Source: an uncultured Pseudodesulfovibrio sp. (GTDB lineage Bacteria > Desulfobacterota > Desulfovibrionia > Desulfovibrionales > Desulfovibrionaceae). From it: a DNA stretch of 64,000 nucleotides. The notes under the pieces are model-generated. The model was given only the letters and a program-made list of their open reading frames with translations, was not told the DNA's origin and ran no database searches. This document shows positions 16,814 through 24,553 of the stretch, one piece after another (within the stretch, counting starts at the first letter, position 1; the number at the start of each line of letters is the position of its first letter). Both the position numbers and the translations under genes were made by a program. The DNA lies in the NCBI RefSeq assembly GCF_963664965.1, contig NZ_OY761823.1, forward strand, positions 1,126,001-1,190,000, read 5' to 3'.

Positions 16814-18016
16814 TCAGTTTCTGCGTGTAAGGTGCGTCCTGATGTTGAGCTTGTATGATGCCGGATCGGCACATTCAAGTATTTCCAGATTTTTCTTGCC
16901 CAAGGCCTGTTCTGCCGCAAGATCGACCAGCTCCGACGGAATGGGATGCAGGTCTTCATCAAGGATGATTTTTATCTTGGGCATGAGAGGCAGGGACGGG
17001 TTCGATTCATAGACCAATCCGTAGAATCCGGTGTTGAGTTTGACCAGACTGCCGGACGGGAAGATGCCGAGGCACTTGATGAACATCTGCACTTCGAGCG
17101 GGTCGAAATCCTGTTCACGCATGCCGTACATGATGGCGAGTGCCTTGTTGGGCAGGATGGCTTCCTTGTAGGAGCGGTCACTGGTCAGGGCGTCATAGAC
17201 ATCGGCCAGACTGAGGATGCGGGCAAAGGGCGGGATCTCGTCCTTGGTCCGCTGCCGGGGATAACCGCTGCCGTTGTACTTCTCGTGATGATTGCGAACC
17301 GCATCAAGGATTTCCGCCGGGATGTCCTCCTGCCGTTTGAGGATGTCGTGGCCGTATTGCGGGTGGCGTTTGATTATGTCGAATTCGTCTGTCGTGAGGC
17401 GGGCGCGTTTGTTGATGATGCGGGAGGGAACTGCGGTTTTGCCGAGGTCGTGCAGCATGCCTGCAATGCCGAGTTGCACAAGCTCATCCCGGCTCATTCC
17501 GAGATATTCGCCGAAGACGACCGCGATGGTCGATACGTTGATGCTGTGCGCGTAGGTGTACTCGTCGTAGTTGGAGAGTTTTGAAAGACACAGGAGTGTG
17601 TCCGGGTTGCGGACGGCGGAATCCACAATGTTGTCCACTGTTTCGACTGAAGCTTCGTAGTCCACCTTTTTGCCGAGTTTGACGTCATGAATGATTCGGC
17701 GTGCCTGACCGATGGCGTTTTTATAAGCCACCTCGGCTACCCTGATTTCCTCGTCAAAGGGAACGCGCGGTTTTGTCGGCGGTGTCCGCAGACGCTCGGT
17801 GAGCAGACGGTCGAGCTTCTTTTCCATGGGTTCGGCGTCGGCTGTCTGGATAAAGGCGTGCAGGTAGCCCTCGGAACGGATGCGGTCCACCTGTTCGTCA
17901 GACGTGATCGGTCCCGGCTCGGTATAGAGGAATGGCAGGTGCTCCCATACTTCGCTGGAAAGCCTGACGACTTCCATGCCGGGTTGAAGTTCCTCTATGG
18001 CGATCTTCTTTATCAT
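16814..18016 (-). CDS. HD-GYP domain c-di-GMP phosphodiesterase with DUF3391 N-terminus
   Basis: A 400-residue protein. The N-terminal ~100 residues (MIKKIAIEELQPGMEVVRL) are the DUF3391 module commonly found before HD-GYP domains. The HD-GYP domain spans about 135-330: HSINVSTIAVVFG, the metal pair in MLHDLGKTAVPSRI, and the HHEKYNGSGYP signature. HD-GYP enzymes hydrolyse c-di-GMP to GMP via pGpG; all signature residues are present. AGGGAAC precedes the ATG. It lies 9 bases after the PilZ gene stop, so effector and phosphodiesterase are made together. Confidence 0.92.
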   Translation of the reverse strand: MIKKIAIEELQPGMEVVRLSSEVWEHLPFLYTEPGPITSDEQVDRIRSEGYLHAFIQTADAEPMEKKLDRLLTERLRTPPTKPRVPFDEEIRVAEVAYKNAIGQARRIIHDVKLGKKVDYEASVETVDNIVDSAVRNPDTLLCLSKLSNYDEYTYAHSINVSTIAVVFGEYLGMSRDELVQLGIAGMLHDLGKTAVPSRIINKRARLTTDEFDIIKRHPQYGHDILKRQEDIPAEILDAVRNHHEKYNGSGYPRQRTKDEIPPFARILSLADVYDALTSDRSYKEAILPNKALAIMYGMREQDFDPLEVQMFIKCLGIFPSGSLVKLNTGFYGLVYESNPSLPLMPKIKIILDEDLHPIPSELVDLAAEQALGKKNLEILECADPASYKLNIRTHLTRRN

Positions 18017-18025
18017 GCCTGTTCC

Positions 18026-18727
18026 CTACCTGGTGAGACGTGCCACCTTGTCCAGATACTTCTGGATGAGGTCGACCTCGTTTTTGCGAATATCCAGAAA
18101 CATGGTGCCCATGGAGATAATCCCCTTTTGGAGGGATTTGTTGCGTACAGCCACGGGCAGCTTGAGCATTCCGTAGTGTCCGAGATTCATGGAAACCACC
18201 ATGGTGTCGTCCACGCTGGTCTTTTTGAGTAGGTCCTTGCTCCCGGCGCGGGCTGAAATCTTGCAGCCGCTTTCGCTGACATTGACGACCATGCAGTCCA
18301 TGTCCCCGTCCAGAGTATGGAGCATGCCGTCGATACGGCAGGTGTGGCGGGAGGCGCGTCTGAGGTCCAGTTTTTCAATCTGGTCGGGATAGTCGAAGAA
18401 GATGAGTGGGGCGGGGGAGGTGATGGCATTGTGTACAGCGGCTTTGAAACCGTAGACCGTGCCTTTGTGGATGTATTTGAGGATAAGCTGACCGCCGAAG
18501 GTCAGTTGTTTGCGAACAGACGAGGGGAGGCGCACGTTGGCGATGATGTAGTCATAAGGATCGAATCCGACGATTTTGCCGCGATAACTCTGTTCCACAT
18601 CGGGGATGCGAATGACCACATCCTTGCCGGGAGACACGGAAAGCTGGACACCGGGAATTTTGGTGACCTTGGTCCCTGACGGAGCAACCGTGGGAGTGCT
18701 GACAGCGTTCGCGGTTTCAGCGGACAT
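18026..18727 (-). CDS. PilZ-domain c-di-GMP binding protein (YcgR-like)
   Basis: A 233-residue protein. The N-terminal half resembles the YcgR-N/flagellar brake domain (GKDVVIRIPDV through the following strands). The PilZ domain starts near residue 125 with RRASRHTCRIDG, giving the RxxxR motif, and has NVSESGCKI, the N/DxSxxG motif; both contact c-di-GMP. AAGGAAAGGG precedes the ATG. It heads the operon with the HD-GYP gene. It probably controls motility or adhesion, but no flagellar gene is nearby. Confidence 0.9.
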   Translation of the reverse strand: MSAETANAVSTPTVAPSGTKVTKIPGVQLSVSPGKDVVIRIPDVEQSYRGKIVGFDPYDYIIANVRLPSSVRKQLTFGGQLILKYIHKGTVYGFKAAVHNAITSPAPLIFFDYPDQIEKLDLRRASRHTCRIDGMLHTLDGDMDCMVVNVSESGCKISARAGSKDLLKKTSVDDTMVVSMNLGHYGMLKLPVAVRNKSLQKGIISMGTMFLDIRKNEVDLIQKYLDKVARLTR

Positions 18728-18930
18728 ACCCTTTCCTTGATTTTCTTCCCGGGCATGTCAGCCGACGCGAACAACCCAGTTGAACATGAATGGGCCGAGT
18801 TTTGAGAAAATTCGGCCTGTGAACTAAGTGATAATGATTCTGAACTGTACCTGAGTTTCAGGTATTATGTCGATAGGAAAAAGTCCCGGCCATGGGGTAT
18901 GAGGCGGAAGTTGCTCTGAATAATTGAGGA

Positions 18931-18961
18931 TAAAAAATGTTTGCCGACACAATGGCAAAGC
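18931..18961 (-). terminator. Probable terminator of the MFS-AMMECR1 unit
   Basis: On the minus strand TTTGCC pairs with GGCAAA over an 8-base loop and is followed by ATTTTTTAT. It lies 14 bases past the AMMECR1 stop. Confidence 0.6.
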
Positions 18962-18974
18962 GTTGTCTTTGTGC

Positions 18975-19532
18975 CTAGAAAACGACGGCCTCAAACCACA
19001 AAATCGTGGTTCCCTCTTTTCTCCATGCATCCCGCGGCAGTCCCGCTTTCACACAGGTTTGGGCGAGGAACGTTTCTCGGTCCCACTTCCATTCCACCGG
19101 GACCTGCGGCAGGAGCAGGCCGGAGCGGCCTTCGCGGGACATGATGAGACCGTGCCGTCCGATTTCGACCAGTTCCGGGTTTGGACAGACGTCGATGGGG
19201 CTGAGAATGGAGATTTCGTAGTCAATGGCTTGGAATTCGTTTTCGTGCAGCGGCGGGAAACGGGGGTCTTCGAATGCTGCGGAGCGGGCCATGTTCCAGA
19301 CGGTGCGGAAGAGTTCTCCCGAGCCTTGCACGTTGCCGATGCAGCCGCGCAGATTGCCGCCGAGTTTCAGGGTCACGAATGCGCCGAGGTGTTCCCTGAG
19401 TTTGTCCGTGGGCGGCTCGGGCGGGGTGTCGGATGCCTCTCCCGGATTCAGGCCGAAAGAGATGGATTGGATCACGAGTTCCTTGAGATAGGACTTTTCT
19501 TCGTCCGTGAGTTCAAAGCGGAAATCCGACAT
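18975..19532 (-). CDS. AMMECR1-domain protein (AmmeMemoRadiSam system protein A type)
   Basis: A 185-residue protein of the AMMECR1 family. LRGCIGNVQG near residue 60 is the invariant LRGCIG motif, and ARSAAFEDPRFPPL and ILSPIDVCPNPELVEIGRHGLIM follow in the usual order. Family members are found beside Memo and radical SAM proteins; neither partner is adjacent here. GGGAG precedes the ATG, and the gap to the upstream MFS gene stop is 3 bases, implying co-translation. Biochemical role unknown. Confidence 0.9.
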   Translation of the reverse strand: MSDFRFELTDEEKSYLKELVIQSISFGLNPGEASDTPPEPPTDKLREHLGAFVTLKLGGNLRGCIGNVQGSGELFRTVWNMARSAAFEDPRFPPLHENEFQAIDYEISILSPIDVCPNPELVEIGRHGLIMSREGRSGLLLPQVPVEWKWDRETFLAQTCVKAGLPRDAWRKEGTTILWFEAVVF

Positions 19533-19535
19533 GGT

Positions 19536-20825
19536 TTACTCCCTGTTTGTTTTGACGGCGGAGGGGACGAACAGCATCCCGGCGAGTCCCAGAGCGAACA
19601 GTACCATGATCGCGCTCATGCCGATACGCTGGCTGCCGGAAGCGAGTGTCAGCCACCCAACCAGCAGCGGGCCGAGGAAAGACGTCAGCTTGCCGGACAG
19701 GGCGAACAGGCCGAACATTTCGCCGCGTACCTCGGCCGGTGCCACCCGCGCCAGATAGGAACGGCTCGACGCCTGTACCGGTCCGACGAATATACCGACC
19801 GCCAGCCCGAAAATCCAGAACAGCAGCACGGTCTTGACGAGCAGTATGAGCGTACCGAAGGTGATGAGTCCGACGAGCGAGACAAGGATGGTCTTTCGGG
19901 GGCCGAACCAGTCGTCCAGCCAAGCGAATGCCGCGGCCCCGAGACCTGCGGTGACATTGAGTCCGATGCCGAAGATGATGACCTCGCTGGCTTCCATGCC
20001 GAAGGTGCCTGCCGCGTAGATGCCGCCAAAGGCGAACATGGTGGTCAGTCCGTCATTGTACAGCATGCGGGCGATCAGGAAGGTGGCGATGTCGCGGTAT
20101 CTGCGGACTTCCCGCAATGATTGCCTGAGCTGGGTGAACGCCTGTCCTGCGGCCTGACGGATGGAAAGTCCCGTGGACGGTGTGTCCGGGGTGACCAGAA
20201 AGATCGGCAGGCAGAAAAGCAGGTACCACACTGCGGTCAGCGGCATGACTGCACGAACATGAAGGGCGTCGGTGCGGGGTACGCCGAACCATGCTCCCTG
20301 TTCCACAAATCCGTAGAGCGCGAGGATGAGCAGTACGAGCCCGCCTGCGTATCCCAGTCCCCAGCCCCAGCCGGACCAGCGTCCGATGGATTTCCTGTCC
20401 GCAAGGTCCGGGAGCATGGCGTTGTAGAATATCATGGAATATTCGGAACCGATCGTGCCGATTCCGGCCAGCAGCAGTGCCAGAGGAACAAACAACGGAT
20501 CGGGTTCCACGAGCCAGAGGCAGGCTGTGGCGGAAATGCATAGAACCGTGAACAGGCCGAGCCACGGTTTACGGCGTCCGCTCTTGTCCGCCATGGCGCC
20601 GAGGATCGGGCCGCCGAGGCCGATGGCGAGTCCTGCGATGCTCATCATGTTGCCCCACATGGCTGTGCCGAGTGTTTCGTTCTCGGCTACGGCGCGCGTG
20701 AAATAGGCGGCAAAGACGAACGTCTGGACCAGTGCGGCGAAACCGGAGTTGGCCCAATCGTACATGGCCCATGAGAGGAGTGCCTTGAGCGAGGCTTTTC
20801 GGGGAGCGGTGGGTGTGTCTGACAT
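19536..20825 (-). CDS. MFS transporter, Atg22/UMF1-like
   Basis: A 429-residue polytopic protein of about 12 helices. WAMYDWANSGFAALVQTFVF near the start and the GAMADKSGRRKPWL cytoplasmic loop are characteristic of bacterial Atg22-like MFS (UMF1) proteins; MLYNDGLTTMFAFGGIYA begins the second half. The family is thought to export small metabolites such as amino acids, but the substrate here is unknown. The start is taken as the ATG at 20825, which lacks a clear ribosome site; a TTG at 20861 is an unlikely alternative. Confidence 0.88.
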   Translation of the reverse strand: MSDTPTAPRKASLKALLSWAMYDWANSGFAALVQTFVFAAYFTRAVAENETLGTAMWGNMMSIAGLAIGLGGPILGAMADKSGRRKPWLGLFTVLCISATACLWLVEPDPLFVPLALLLAGIGTIGSEYSMIFYNAMLPDLADRKSIGRWSGWGWGLGYAGGLVLLILALYGFVEQGAWFGVPRTDALHVRAVMPLTAVWYLLFCLPIFLVTPDTPSTGLSIRQAAGQAFTQLRQSLREVRRYRDIATFLIARMLYNDGLTTMFAFGGIYAAGTFGMEASEVIIFGIGLNVTAGLGAAAFAWLDDWFGPRKTILVSLVGLITFGTLILLVKTVLLFWIFGLAVGIFVGPVQASSRSYLARVAPAEVRGEMFGLFALSGKLTSFLGPLLVGWLTLASGSQRIGMSAIMVLFALGLAGMLFVPSAVKTNRE

Positions 20826-20901
20826 GGCAGGCAGGGTAATACAAGTGGGCCATGATGCCAATGGCCTCGATTCCTGCGGCTGAATTGTCTTTGGGGGAAG
20901 G

Positions 20902-22299
20902 TTATTCGTCTTTTATCGCAGCCGTCCGGCAGGCTTCCACAAACGCTTCGGCCATGCCGGGGTGGCTGCCGAAGTGCAGATGGACATATGACCCCAGTGT
21001 GTTGCTGCGGAGAAATCCTTCGAGTGCGTCAATGACGCCTTTTCTGCCTGTCATGGCATAGATCGGCGACATCGCTTCCGTGTCGATTTCGTCCTTGATG
21101 GCCGAATAATGGAATTCATGGCCGCGTGCCACGGTGCCGGAGGGGCCGAGCAGACTGTCCGCTCCAGTTGCTATTTCCCGATAGCCGAGAGCGCGGAACT
21201 TTTCGTTCATTTCTGCCCGGACCGGGAAAAAGCCGGACATGGCGTACCGTCCGCGGCCTGTGATGATGTCGTTCATCAGGTACATGAATCCACCGCATTC
21301 GGCATAGACCGGACGGCCCGATTCGCAGAATTCCTTGATTTCACGGCGCAGCTTGTTGTTCTGCCCCAGTTCGAAGGCGTAGAGTTCCGGGTATCCGCCG
21401 CCGATGTACAGACCGTGTATGCCGTCAGGGAGGCGCGGGGCACTGATGGGGGAAAATTCCACAAGGCGGGCACCGGCCTCGCGGAGCAGGCGCAGGTTTT
21501 CCTCGTAGTAGAAACAGAATGCGGCGTCGCGGGCGATGCCGATGCTGACATTGCCGATCTCCGGGACTGGCTCGAACGGGATGTTCACTTCCACGTCCGG
21601 CAGGATCGAAAGCAGTTTGTCTGTTTCGATGCCGCTTTCCACCCAGTCGGCGAGGCGTTGATAGCGTTCCATGTCCGGAGTTTCTTCTTCTGCCGTGACC
21701 AGCCCGAGGTGTCGGGACGGCGTGGCGATGTTTTCATCGCGTCCGAGACACCCGAGGACCGGGATTTCCGGGAACAGGGACATGGCGTCCCGGAGAAGTT
21801 CCGCATGGTTGCTGCTGCCGACGCGGTTGAAGATGACGCCGGCGATGTTCACGTCGGGATCGAAATTGGCATAGCCGGAAACGATTGCGGCGGCCGAGCG
21901 GGCCATGGAACGGGCGTCCACCACGAGAATGACGGGCAAGCCCAGAGACTTGGCGATCTGGCCGGTGGAGCCTTCGTCGCGGGTGCCGGATATCCCGTCG
22001 AACAGCCCCATGACGCCTTCGACCACGGCGATGTCGCAGTTGGCTGCCGAACGGCTGAAAATATCGAGATTCGTGGACTGCGAAAGCATCCAGCCGTCAA
22101 GATTGTGGCTGGGAACAGGATGTCCGTTGCGGGCGCAGGCAAGGGCATGGTGGCCCGGGTCGATGAAGTCCGGGCCGCACTTGAAGGGCTGCACCTTGAG
22201 ATCACGTCGGGCGAGTGCGGCCATCAGGCCGAGAGAAACCGAGGTCTTGCCACATCCGCTGTGCGTCCCTGCAATGACGAAAGCCTTGATCGTTTTCAT
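20902..22299 (-). CDS. cbiA: Cobyrinate a,c-diamide synthase
   Basis: A 465-residue enzyme that amidates the a and c side chains of cobyrinate in corrin synthesis. The N-terminal P-loop is GTHSGCGKTS (residues 12-21), followed by CGPDFIDPGHH and VVEGVMGLFDG. The C-terminal class I-like glutaminase half has YIGGGYPELYA, the nucleophile in YAECGGFMYL and a late HLHFGSHP. GAGGAA precedes the ATG. It may use early-cobalt cobyrinic acid as in the anaerobic pathway; together with the CobA-HemD fusion at 35631 it points to B12/siroheme synthesis. No cobalamin riboswitch is visible upstream. Confidence 0.93.
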   Translation of the reverse strand: MKTIKAFVIAGTHSGCGKTSVSLGLMAALARRDLKVQPFKCGPDFIDPGHHALACARNGHPVPSHNLDGWMLSQSTNLDIFSRSAANCDIAVVEGVMGLFDGISGTRDEGSTGQIAKSLGLPVILVVDARSMARSAAAIVSGYANFDPDVNIAGVIFNRVGSSNHAELLRDAMSLFPEIPVLGCLGRDENIATPSRHLGLVTAEEETPDMERYQRLADWVESGIETDKLLSILPDVEVNIPFEPVPEIGNVSIGIARDAAFCFYYEENLRLLREAGARLVEFSPISAPRLPDGIHGLYIGGGYPELYAFELGQNNKLRREIKEFCESGRPVYAECGGFMYLMNDIITGRGRYAMSGFFPVRAEMNEKFRALGYREIATGADSLLGPSGTVARGHEFHYSAIKDEIDTEAMSPIYAMTGRKGVIDALEGFLRSNTLGSYVHLHFGSHPGMAEAFVEACRTAAIKDE

Positions 22300-22329
22300 T
22301 GTTCCTCATTCATGTAGAGCGGACAGCCG

Positions 22330-23067
22330 CTATACGAGCCCTTTTTTCGTGAGGTAGTTGAGCAGCTTCTTTCCTTCGGGATGATCCGGAGCGATCGCGA
22401 GACACTGGGTTGCGGCTTCCGCTGCCTTGGAGAACTCTTCATGATCGAACAGTGCCCGGGCGAGGTTGTACCAGAGATTCTCATCGTTTTTGGTCAACTC
22501 AAGGGCACGTTCATAATAGTCCACGGACTGATCGTAGAGTTTCTTTTTGCGTAGCTGGATGCCGTACTCGTTGAAAAGGTGCTTGTGTTCGTCTTCAAAG
22601 GCGGAGTCGATCTTGACGATCCGGTCAAAGACCTCCTTGGCCTTGTCGGTTTCGTCGCGTGCCAGCAGGCACAGGCCGATTCCGAAGTTGGCTCGCACGT
22701 TCTGTTCGTCCAGATTGAGTGCGTTGGCGTATTCGTATTCCGCAGTGAAGGTTTCACCGCGTTTGCGGAATTTGTCGCCGCGGGCAATGGATTTCTGCAT
22801 GGCGCGCAGGTTGGCCATGACTTCCTTGAAAAGCTGCGGCATGGGCAGGTAGTCTGCGAGGAGCGTGTCCCTGTCTATTTCTTCCGGCTCTCCGATGGGA
22901 ACGTTCTGGGGATTGAGAAGCTGAAGCTGAACCGTTTTTTCGTCGGTCTGTTTGGCATAGTATACGGCGGTCTGCTTTACGCGGCGCGCTGTGGTCCCTG
23001 TGCCTATTTTTCCCGAGCGTTCAATGGAAAAAACGCCTTCGATCAGGCCGTCGTTATTTGTCGTCAT
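22330..23067 (-). CDS. Tetratricopeptide-repeat protein
   Basis: A 245-residue protein. Residues 1-75 are unassigned and contain several Thr/Lys-rich strands. From about residue 100 there are three to four TPR units (AEYEYANALNLDEQNVRANFGIGLCLLA-type pattern, then YYERALELTKNDENLWYNLARALF). It has no signal peptide, so it is cytoplasmic. It lies 30 bases upstream of cbiA on the same strand. Role unknown. Confidence 0.85.
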   Translation of the reverse strand: MTTNNDGLIEGVFSIERSGKIGTGTTARRVKQTAVYYAKQTDEKTVQLQLLNPQNVPIGEPEEIDRDTLLADYLPMPQLFKEVMANLRAMQKSIARGDKFRKRGETFTAEYEYANALNLDEQNVRANFGIGLCLLARDETDKAKEVFDRIVKIDSAFEDEHKHLFNEYGIQLRKKKLYDQSVDYYERALELTKNDENLWYNLARALFDHEEFSKAAEAATQCLAIAPDHPEGKKLLNYLTKKGLV

Positions 23068-23157
23068 GGCAGGTTACTCATACTTGTTGTTGGGTCGAAA
23101 TCGTCAAAAAGCGTTCAGGGATGATACACGGAATTTGCCTTGAAGAGAAGACCCGGT

Positions 23158-24504
23158 TCACTCCTGCGGCGATGAGGCAGGAGCTCCCCTGAGCGTCAGC
23201 CACCCTGCCGTACCGGCGATGATTGATGCCCCGAAAATCGCGGCTTTGCTCCCGGTCAGCAATTCTGGAGAGTTGATGAATGCCAGTGTCGCGATGAACA
23301 GCGACATGGTAAATCCGATGCCGCCGAGGAGACCGACGCCGATGAAATGGCGCAGGTGCATGCCGCCGGGATAGCCTCCGGAGATTTTCGCGATAAGCCA
23401 GACCGACAGGACGATGCCCACCGGCTTTCCGATCACCAGTCCGATGGCCGTGCCGAATGTGGCTGGCTGCGTCAGTATCGGTCCGATATCGCCGCCAAGA
23501 AAAATGCCCGCGTTGGCAAGGGCGAATATTGGCATGATGATGTAGTCGACTGCCGGGTGCAGGCCGTACATGAAACGTTGCAGCGGGGTCTGGGCCCGTG
23601 CGGCCATGTACTGCATGGAAAGCAGGGTTGAGTTCATGGTGGAGTTGGTCAATATGGTTCCGCCGGGTTGAACGGCTTTCTTGCAGTCTTCGAGAATGAT
23701 GGTGGCGTTGTGCAGGAACGCGTTCGCGTTGCATTTGGTACGGGCCGGGATGGTAAGGGCCATGAGTACTCCCGCGACGGTGGAGTGGATGCCGGACTTG
23801 AGGACGGCCAGCCATACCAGAACACCGATGGCTGCGTAGAACCCGTGGTAGCGGATGCCGAGCCGGTTGCCGGTGTAGGCTATGAGCAGCAGGGTCGTGG
23901 CTATGGCGAGCAGCCAGATACTGATTGTCGGGGTGTAGAACAGGGCAATGACGAGTATCGCGCCGATATCATCGACGATGGCTATCGCGGTCAGAAATAT
24001 CTTCAGTTGGTAGGGAACGCGGTCACCGAGCAGGGCGAGAATGCCGAGGGCGAAGGCGATATCCGTTGCCATGGGGATGCCCCATCCGTGCAGGCCGGGA
24101 CTGCCGATGTTTACCAGCGAGTAAAGCAGGGCGGGCACGATCATGCCGCCGATGGCAGCGGCGACAGGCAGGACGGCGTGTTTGCGGATGGAGAGTTCCC
24201 CCACCATGAACTCGCGTTTGATTTCAAGGCCCACCACAAAAAAGAAGAAGGCCATCAGGCCGTCGTTTACCCAGTGTTGCAGAGGCTTGGACAGGACGGC
24301 TGTTCCATATCCGACGGAAAACTCGGTTTCCCATATTGCCGCATACGTTTCCCGCCATGGAGAATTGGCCCACGCCAGAGCGACCAGTGCGCTGATGATG
24401 AGAAGGAGGCCGCCTGTGGATTTGGAACGGAAGAATTCCTGAAACGGGAGAAGCACTTCCTCAATGGGTTCGAGGCCGCATGTTACGAAATCCTTGATCG
24501 CCAT
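23158..24504 (-). CDS. nhaA: Na+/H+ antiporter NhaA
   Basis: A 448-residue inner-membrane antiporter that expels Na+ in exchange for protons. MATDIAFALG and AIVDDIGAILVIALFY contain the conserved aspartates (the latter the DD pair equivalent to Asp163/164 in E. coli). FFFFVVGLEIKREFMVGEL and GLLGGIGFTMSLFIATLAF are further family landmarks. It is longer than the ~390-residue E. coli protein because of an N-terminal extension and a loop near residue 265 (TKCNANAFLHNATIILEDCKK region, split here for length). AGGAG precedes the ATG. Confidence 0.95.
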   Translation of the reverse strand: MAIKDFVTCGLEPIEEVLLPFQEFFRSKSTGGLLLIISALVALAWANSPWRETYAAIWETEFSVGYGTAVLSKPLQHWVNDGLMAFFFFVVGLEIKREFMVGELSIRKHAVLPVAAAIGGMIVPALLYSLVNIGSPGLHGWGIPMATDIAFALGILALLGDRVPYQLKIFLTAIAIVDDIGAILVIALFYTPTISIWLLAIATTLLLIAYTGNRLGIRYHGFYAAIGVLVWLAVLKSGIHSTVAGVLMALTIPARTKCNANAFLHNATIILEDCKKAVQPGGTILTNSTMNSTLLSMQYMAARAQTPLQRFMYGLHPAVDYIIMPIFALANAGIFLGGDIGPILTQPATFGTAIGLVIGKPVGIVLSVWLIAKISGGYPGGMHLRHFIGVGLLGGIGFTMSLFIATLAFINSPELLTGSKAAIFGASIIAGTAGWLTLRGAPASSPQE

Positions 24505-24553
24505 ACGCTACGCTCCTGATGACGGACTGCCGTGTCCGGTGACTGTTTTGGCG

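Noticed and set aside
18826-18846. Fur box upstream of the PilZ gene (GTGATAATGATTCTG)
   Set aside because: Only about half of the consensus is matched and no iron-related gene is next to it.
18924-20120. 398-codon plus-strand frame opposite AMMECR1 and MFS genes
   Set aside because: The opposite strand encodes two well-defined families; the plus-strand translation has no domain.
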